From Cephalopachus bancanus (Eukaryota; Chordata; Mammalia; Primates; Tarsiidae), in contig JAPVLO010000056.1 in NCBI GenBank assembly GCA_027257055.1, forward strand, positions 6,746,501-6,810,500: a DNA stretch of 64,000 bases, read 5' to 3'. Position 1 is the first letter of the stretch; the number at the start of each line of letters is the position of its first letter. The translations under genes were made by a program, and so were the position numbers. The notes beneath the pieces were generated by a model. That model was not told the DNA's origin. It was given only the letters and a program-made list of their open reading frames with translations, and searched no databases. Below, piece by piece: positions 57,122-64,000 of the stretch.

Positions 57122-58614
57122 CAGGTAGTAGAGTTTTGCTTTGGGGCTCAAGCTTCCCACGTGAACTGATGTGGCTGCTGCCTGCCTGCCCTCAGGTAGA
57201 CCAAGTGGGAGCTCAGCAGGAACAGTGTCCAACCCCATATATACCTAGCATATCGTTTAGTCCCTCACTGTCTTTCATTTTAAATCAGAAAGTAAGAATG
57301 TCCTGAACTTAGAGTCTATGTTTACGTTGTGGTGGTTGTTTTGGTCAGAAGGAAGATACAGATGAAGGAGGGTTCCCGGTTGCAGCGTGTGCTTGTGTGT
57401 GACGTAGCTGATCCTTGGGCTAGACTGCAAAGAGGATTGTGATGCTCAAGGCAAAGATGCAACATTTTTATAAATGCGATGGATAATTTTAAAGCTTCCA
57501 ACTTTTTACAGTCCACTTATTTTAGCAAGTTTGCAAGTAATTCGTTGTTTTTTTTTAAAATTTATATTTTTCAATCACTGTTTCTTTATTCAGGCAGAGG
57601 GAATTGCAATATCCTTAGCTCAGTTTCACCTCAGTTATCCAGCGAATTGAGAGGATAGACTGGGGTGAATGTGACTGAAATCTGTCTGTCTGCTGCCTGG
57701 GGTTAGCTAACTAATGATCAGTTTCTTTGGCAGCGTAAGCGTGTTCATGCAGAACATTGTCTCCGGTCATGAATTTTCTGTTTTTTAGATAGCTCCCAAG
57801 TGAAGCTTTTTTCCCCTCCTCTCATGTTATCTGAATACTGCTTCCTTCATCTTTATTGTTAGTTCATCATCCTTTATCATAGGTTCTTACTTGCTTTGCA
57901 AGTATGTATTATTTTATCTGTACGAGATCATATCACTTCATGGATATTCTGAATACATCTGTAGCCCATTGCGGATATATGAAAAATAGTCTTTTTCAGA
58001 ACTTTTGACTAATTTTGTAAACAGCATTCTCAACTTCAAACAAAAAAAAAAGAATTTAAGGGTATCTGTGATTGTGCTTACATGAAACCAAAGATAAAAG
58101 TAATTCCATTGAATGAAATGAGGTGTGGCACAAAGGCTTCGTGTTGGAGTTGGTTGCCAGCCTGACGTTTTCAACACAGTTTCAAGATCTGTCTTTTTTA
58201 AATGAATGCATTAGAATGAAAACCTAAAGGACTTGTTCATATCTTATTTGTGTCATCTAGAAGTAACTTTGGATGTCCTTGTTTGTGTTGCTGTTCCCTT
58301 CTCCCTGACAACAGCCTTTTGAATACACTAGTCTCAACATGGTTATGTTGCTTTTCATGTGTCGTAAAGTATTCTTGCTCTCTGATTTCATTCAAGGAGT
58401 CTTCTGTGGTTATGAAACAAACACAGAAGCCCAGCATCACATACTGTGGGAATTTAGGAAAAGTCATTTTCGGAATTTTAGTCTTCATTGAAAAAAGTCT
58501 ATACATTTTTTCCAATTGGACTTTGTTTTTGCTAGGAGATAGAAAAGTCTATAAGCCATCTCTGAGACAGCCCTTTAAAATCTGACCCAGACTGGTTCTT
58601 TCCCCATGTGCCCT
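57122..58614. other. Unassigned non-coding DNA
   Basis: No gene or confident repeat. Open frames on both strands near 58237-58585 (92 and 111 codons) overlap and lack known domains. Confidence 0.5.
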
Positions 58615-58830
58615 TTCACTGAGGGCTCATTTATTGAGCACTTACTATGTGCAAATACTTCATTGAGGCAAGTAGAAGCTATGTGCCCTGAGAACTTTCA
58701 ACTTGTTGGGGGGGAGATGGGGATTATCCATGTGGAGAGATGAAACAGGAACTTGGCCTTGTCCTCAGTAGCCAGGGTGTAGGGAACCAGAAGAAGGTCT
58801 GAGGAGTTCTGCCAGTAGGAAAGAAAGGGA
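58615..58830 (-). repeat. L2/MIR-type fragment (antisense L2)
   Basis: 'tcatttattgagcacttact' and 'atgtgcaaatacttcattga' followed by 'gaactttcaacttgttgggg' and 'gagagatgaaacaggaactt' fit the reverse L2 3' region. The first block is shared with MIR. Confidence 0.6.
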
Positions 58831-59268
58831 TTCTGACTTTGTCTTCTATACCAGGTTACCATCTGTATTCAGGACAGAGATCTGTGCTGTTTGCATGTGA
58901 CTAGCAGGGCTTGGGAAAGAATGTCATTGCCTCCTGTACCTGGGGAGGGTGTTGGCATAAAGAGGGTAGACGCAAAGACAGAAACATACAATTTGACCAA
59001 AACCTTTTCAAATATTTGGTAGAAAGCATTAGGTAATGTGTTACCATTTCAATTAATGTATTTTAATGACAATTGATGGTTATTAAATCCAGTGGACACT
59101 TGGTTCTAGTAACAAGTGAATATATCAACATATATTTGCCATACTGTTGAAAACAGTCTAGTAAGCTTGTTTTTACAATGCCAGTGGGGTAATTAAACTT
59201 TTCAATAGTCTAACATTCTTTCCTTAGGCAGCGGGACCTTTGAGTTTGCAATAGGGCACCTTGTGTTG
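58831..59268. other. Unassigned non-coding DNA
   Basis: No gene or repeat recognised. Confidence 0.5.
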
Positions 59269-59279
59269 CAGTTTTGTTT

Positions 59280-59581
59280 TGTTTTGTTTGTTTTTGTTTT
59301 TTGAGTCAGAGTCTCACTGTGTCACCCAGACTGGAGTGCAGTGGCACGCTCATGGCCACCCCAGTGTCGACTTGCTGGACTCCGGCGATCCTTCCACCTC
59401 AGTCTTCCAAGTAGCCGGAATTACAGGCATGTGCTGCCACGCCTGGCTCACTTTTGATTTATTGTAGTAACTAGGGCTTGCCAAGCTGCCCAGGCTGATC
59501 TTGAATCCGTGGGCTCAGGCACTCCACTCACCTTGGCCTCCCAAAGTTCTGGGATTACAGGCTGAGTCACCGAGCCCAGCC
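59280..59581 (-). mobile_element. Alu, lineage-specific type, antisense
   Basis: Reverse dimer with 'ggcacgctcatggccacccc' right arm and a TTTTG-type tail. Duplicated target cagttttgttt at 59269-59279 and 59582-59592. The adjacent TTTTG repeats may have grown from the tail. Confidence 0.95.
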
Positions 59582-59592
59582 CAGTTTTGTTT

Positions 59593-59860
59593 ATAAATTT
59601 ATTAAGTTTGCGCCTATAGATAAAAATCAAGAGAATGGAAGAGGTGAGATTTTGAAAAGGTGACTTTGTTTGCTCAAGGCAGAGGGCCAGTTTGAACAAT
59701 TTAGGTCTCAGACATCTTTCACAGAAATACTCTGTCCCGACTTTCACAGTCACTCCCTTAGTGTTATTCTACTTTGCTTCTAAGGACACAGTATCTATTT
59801 TGCTTATAATTTTTGGGGAAGTAGAATTTGTATCTATGTATTTTATTTTCTCAAGAAACT
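59593..59860. other. Unassigned non-coding DNA
   Basis: Short interval between two antisense Alus, with no gene or repeat recognised. Confidence 0.5.
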
Positions 59861-59874
59861 TGCAAGTAGACTTC

Positions 59875-60179
59875 TATTTATTTCTTTAAAATTTTTTTTG
59901 TTGTTGAGTAGGAGTCTCACTCGGTCACCCAGGATGGAGTGTAGTGGCATGCTCACGGCCACCACAGCCTCAACCTGCTGGGCTCAGCCTTCTAACTAGC
60001 TAGAACCACAGGTGTGCACCACCACACCCAGCTAATTTTTTTTTTTTTTTTTTTTTTTTATTGTAGAGACGAGGTCTTACCAAATTGCCCAGGCTGGTCT
60101 CGAACCCCTGTACTTGGGCAGTCCTCTTGGCTCTGCCTCCCAAAGTGCTGGGATTACAGGCCTGAGCCACTGTGCCTGG
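59875..60179 (-). mobile_element. Alu, lineage-specific type, antisense, expanded linker
   Basis: Reverse dimer; the right arm lost about 15 bases between 'gctgggctc' and 'agccttctaa', and the middle A-rich linker has grown to about 21 T (60039-60059). Duplicated target tgcaagtagacttct / tgcaagcgaacttt (several mismatches) at 59861-59874 and 60180-60193. Confidence 0.92.
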
Positions 60180-60339
60180 TGCAAGCGAACTTTCAAAAGT
60201 GGTGAGTACCAGGCACTGTGTTACCATCCTGCTGTATGCAACATGGAGATTTGAAGCTGGTGAATGAAATCAAAGAGGGTGAATGTCAGCTTCCTAGACT
60301 GCAGGTTTCCTGTGATCCAGACTTGGTGAGGACAGAGTT

Positions 60340-60435
60340 CTGGGAGCCTCTTGGTCACTACTTCCTCTGCACCACTCCCAGTAGGGCTTGGTACACAGTA
60401 GGTGCTCCATAAATATTTGTTGGTTTTATTCATGA
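60340..60435 (+). repeat. L2 3'-terminal fragment
   Basis: 'ctctgcaccactcccagtag', 'gcttggtacacagtaggtgc' and 'tccataaatatttgttggtt' are the typical L2 3' terminal order. Confidence 0.75.
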
Positions 60436-60847
60436 AATAAAATGCTGACTAAATGATGATAATTTCAAGGAGTTTTAGCAGAGTTTCCATTTCCTTGGTT
60501 GCTAAATGTTTTGTAATATTTTATCAGTGTCAATCATCAGTGACATCTGAAACTCCATTTATTCTTTTGCAATCACTTGTTTCTTGGGACATACGATTCT
60601 TAGGGGAAAAAATGATTTTGACTCAAAGGATTTGGGAATTTTAGGGGAAGTCTAGAGCTAATTTAGTTTAGTAGCTTTAAAGATGAGGTAGATAAGACGC
60701 AGGCTTACCCACCTTCTAACAAGATCCCAGTTTTCTGGATTCCAGTTTTCCTGATTCTGAACCTGAGGTGTTTTTTTTGGTGGGGGGGAGTGTTAAGCCA
60801 AATACCTTCAAGCTTTTCCTCTGTGTGTCACTCACATTTGTGAATTA

Positions 60848-61194
60848 GAGATTGTCCCTGACTGATGATGGTTCGACTTAGGATTCTTATATTTTACAAA
60901 GGTGCAAAGGCATACACCTTCCATGGAAATTATACTTGGATTACCCATACAGCCATTCCATTTTTCACTTTCAGTACAGTATTTAATAAATTACATGAGT
61001 TATCCAACACTTCATTACAAAATAGGCTTTGTATGAGATGATTTTGCCCAACTGTAGGCTAATGTAAGTGTTCTGGGCACCCCGAAGGCAAGCTAGCCTA
61101 CTAAGCTAGATTAGGGGTATTAAATGCATTTTTGACTGAAGACGTTTTCAGGTTTATCAGGACACAACCCTCATCATAAGTGGAGGAGCATCTG
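60848..61194 (+). mobile_element. Tigger-type (pogo superfamily) MITE, nearly full length
   Basis: Terminal inverted repeats are recognisable: 'gagattgtccctgactgatg' with 'gttcgactta' at the left, and 'catcataagtggaggagcatctg' (61171-61194) at the right. Interior blocks match the common mammalian Tigger-derived element of this kind ('cactttcagtacagtattta', 'aataggctttgtatgagatg', 'cccaactgtaggctaatgta'). A TA precedes it (60846-60847); the matching base pair on the right has decayed to TG. The exact subfamily name cannot be fixed by eye. Confidence 0.85.
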
Positions 61195-63280
61195 TGCTTG
61201 CTTTAGACTAAACAGGGAATAATAAAGTACTTTCGCCGAGGACAACTCAGAGGTTAACTTTACGTGGAAATGTTACAGGCCTAGTGTAAGGTACAGCCAA
61301 CAACAACAGCAAAAGCAAGCTGGCGATCTGCCTTCCATGCAAAGGTTATTTTCCTTATTACAACAAAACTAATTAGTGGATTTTCTAATGTAAGAAAATG
61401 TTGCTGCTAGTAAAAGTTTCCTCAGTGTGCCAGAAAGCAGATGGTGGCAGTGAATAGTGTTTTCTTTTGCCAGGTTTTGTATATGCTTTCTAAACCTGCA
61501 AGATATTTTGCTTTTCCAGAATCAGATTTCTGATCTTTTTTATTTTAAAACAGAAATAGAAACTTATATTTAAATGCACTTGCATTATGTGGTCTGTTTG
61601 ACATATCATGGTTACTTGAAAATGTTGAGTAACATTTTATGTTCTGCATGAATTTCTTCTCTAAGAGTCTTGGGACTTTTTAATGTTGTTCTCTGCTTTC
61701 CTTCTGGAAATCAAGAATGTGTGCCTTGTGAGTGCTACAATGGGGAGTTTTGATTGAGTTATGTTATGAAAAGCAATGGATAAGATTTTCTTTGTGTGGA
61801 AATCTTTTTTATTTTCTTTTGTTTTGCTCCCAATTACTGTGTAAATACCAGCTTTTCACAGTAAGGCTTTTTAGAGCATGGTGTTATTCATTATGACTTC
61901 AGTGTTTGTGTAAAGTTTTGAATAATTTATTTCTTTTATCTACTACTGGTGAGGTGTTAGATGTTACTCTCTGCTCATTTACATTTTTTAGTCTTACCTA
62001 ATGTTTTTAATGGAAGTCCTCACATACATGTTTCTTTAAAGTCTTCTATGAAATCTAAGCATGCTCATACAGTACCAACATGGCAGCATTAAAACCAGAT
62101 GTGTGCTGATTTTAAGGACAATTGGGAGGATGTATGTTTATGGTGGTGTAGGCATGAGACTGTATAGAGTATGAGTATGGTGAAGACTTATGGCTTTGTC
62201 GGCTAAGACGGGACATCATGAAACCATTTTAGATGAGTTGTTAAGGTCTAAAGTAAAAATGGAAAATGAAAACAAACTTGGTGATGTTTTGGAAATCATT
62301 TGAGTAAAAGTAACAAGAAAGAGTTGCCCCAAAGTTACTAAATGGAAAAGTCATGCGGAATTATGTGCTGGTTTTGGAGGTGGTCGCCAGAATCAAAGGA
62401 AATGGAAGAAGGTGTTTCATCCCTCCCTTCATGTTATTCCCATGTGAAGCTCTGCTATTGTTTCTTCCAACCCCCAGTCCTAATCTGGAACCTCAGAGAC
62501 ATTATGCAGGGCATGATTTCACCTTTAAGTCCTGAATTTACTCTGATTTTTACTTGTAACTTTCCCATGTAAATTTGCAAGTAAAATTTCTCATCTTACC
62601 CAAGGAGTTGCTATTTTTTGTCACCTGTTCCAAGTGTCTCCTTCCTTTTTCAATTTTTTCACTTTTTACTGTTTCCCACCCATAGTTTTGTTTTCTGGTA
62701 ACCCCAAATTAAAACAGGACAGAGTTTAGAACGGAAATGTCCATAGATTTCAGCCAAAAATGACCAAGCCACTGTTTATTCTTTCCTTATCTTAAGATTA
62801 TAAATTTGAAAAGACAGAAGTGGTACTGAGGTCACTCTGAACCGTGGGTTAGTGCCTGGACATGCTGATGTTGCAGGGGTTTAAACAGTGCTCAGTGGAG
62901 CCAAGCAGGGGTGGGGCTTGGAGGGAAGATTGTGTGACAATGAGGTATGATTGGCAGGTAGAACTGTCACTTTTGTTTTACACACTGGTGTTTTACATAC
63001 TTTTGCTTTTGCTTCCAACATGATCCCAAAATTTGCAAAACCATGGATCCAAGATATTTGTATTTTTTGTTGATTATAAAACAAGCAGATAAGCCATTTC
63101 TTATTCACAGAACTCTCTCCCTTTCCTTTCCACTCCTGATAAACGTTGGCAAGAGTTTTCACTTAGAGGAGCTCTGTGTTAATACCACCAGTGGAGATGA
63201 GAGGAAGTAGCAGCTACTCTTAGAAAACAAGTAATGTACACTCTTATAAATGAAGCAGTGCTGAATGAATGGAATTCTTA
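61195..63280. other. Unassigned AT-rich DNA
   Basis: No gene or confident repeat in about 2.1 kb. Open frames here, up to 93 codons, have no known domain. Confidence 0.5.
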
Positions 63281-63289
63281 GTGGACGTT

Positions 63290-63365
63290 ATGAACTACTT
63301 CAGGATTGAATAAAATCTCACAATGTTTGCACATAGTAGGTGATAATAAATGTTTGAGGGACAGA
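63290..63365 (+). repeat. L2 3'-terminal fragment
   Basis: 'gaataaaatctcacaatgtt' with 'tgcacatagtaggtgataat' and 'aaatgtttgagggac' is the L2 3' end, diverged. Confidence 0.6.
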
Positions 63366-64000
63366 CATAAACAAACTTCTTCCTCCTGAGAAAGGTTATT
63401 TACTAGTTATTCTCTGGAGTGAGAGATCCACGCTGCTTTTTGAAAAGTGAAGAGTAGTGTGCCAGTCACCCACTTTTTGATGAGCACCTATATGAGAGAG
63501 ATACCTCCCAGCAAACATAATTTTTGACTAAAATAAATTCAGGTGATGAAAAAGTAGCATTTTTAAAAAAAAGAACATCCTGAAGAGGATTCATATGGCT
63601 AATCCTACACAAACTATTACTAGGCATTGTATGGAAGACAGTTTAATTTGGGGATTATTACTAAGCAAATTACTCATCAATACAGACCTACTGAAATGGA
63701 AAAAAAAACTTTTATCTCCCCCACAATGTAACCACAGAAAATAGTGGAGATTGAGTCCTAAAATGAAAACAAAAATAAAATGAACTTTGGATGAAGATGA
63801 GAGCACATTAACTCAACAGGTACTGAAATGGTTTGAATGGATGGGATCCCATGACCAGTAATGGATTTTTGAAAGCTTTTCAGGATTATGAAGTTATATA
63901 AGAAAATTCATGTGCTTTAGTTATCTATGTGTGCATGTGTGTATGTGTTTCCTGTGATACAGGATGTTTGCAGTTTTCCTATTTGTATCAACTCACACAT
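63366..64000. other. Unassigned AT-rich DNA to the window end
   Basis: No gene or repeat recognised. A weak TG-rich patch is near 63928-63945. Confidence 0.5.

Noticed and set aside
1..64000. Bacterial or phage features (operons, ribosome binding sites, attachment sites)
   Set aside because: Alu, MIR, L2 and MER elements and microsatellites show this is mammalian nuclear DNA.

Overview
The window looks like a primate nuclear intergenic or intronic segment. It is AT-rich and CpG-poor outside the Alus, has no open reading frame that resembles a known protein, and is dense in interspersed repeats. I found 22 Alu-family copies: 20 dimeric copies or dimer derivatives and two free monomers. Most carry a diagnostic combination: the left arm begins 'GTGGCTCAGCCTGT', has 'TTGCCTGAGCCCGCGGGTTC' and 'CAACTTGGCGAGACC', and the linker reads 'ACAATAAATCA'. 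These differ from the anthropoid AluJ/S/Y and from the strepsirrhine type, whose left arm as I remember it reads 'GAGCAAGAGCGAGACC'. A tarsier-like (Tarsius/Carlito) genome is my best inference, but I cannot prove it from this window alone.

Layout. 1-13 kb: an Alu-rich stretch with L2 and MIR fragments, a degraded mariner-type transposase 3' end (about 4.98-5.29 kb, minus strand), a free left Alu monomer at 8.8 kb and a (CA)n tract. 13-29 kb: Alu-poor, with MIRs, a pair of MER2/Tigger2-like ends placed head to head at 18.7 kb, a Z-DNA-type (TG)n(GC)n tract at 19.9 kb, and non-repetitive DNA at about 26.4-28.6 kb that may hold conserved non-coding elements. 29-38 kb: an old Alu, a long L2 segment, a fossil right Alu monomer that still carries a 7SL-like segment, a hAT-type MER5-like element and two lineage-specific Alus. 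38-51 kb: a very short polyadenylated copy of an endogenous-retrovirus R region at 38.8 kb, a cluster of three YY1-like motifs at 40.9 kb, one Alu, and two more candidate conserved regions. 51-64 kb: Alu-rich again, with a nearly intact U6 snRNA retropseudogene at 54.97 kb, a three-monomer Alu at 56.75-57.12 kb and an almost full-length Tigger-type MITE at 60.85-61.19 kb.

No protein-coding gene, functional RNA gene, CpG island or CRISPR array is supported. Nothing here forms an operon or pathway. The signals are the history of L1-driven retrotransposition (Alu, U6 and the ERV R copy all carry poly(A)-type tails, most with target-site duplications), older DNA transposons, and possible cis-regulatory sequence in the repeat-poor parts. 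I did not find a convincing new biological system. The items most worth checking are the ERV R-region retrocopy, the trimeric Alu, the head-to-head MER2 ends and the repeat-free blocks that may be enhancers.
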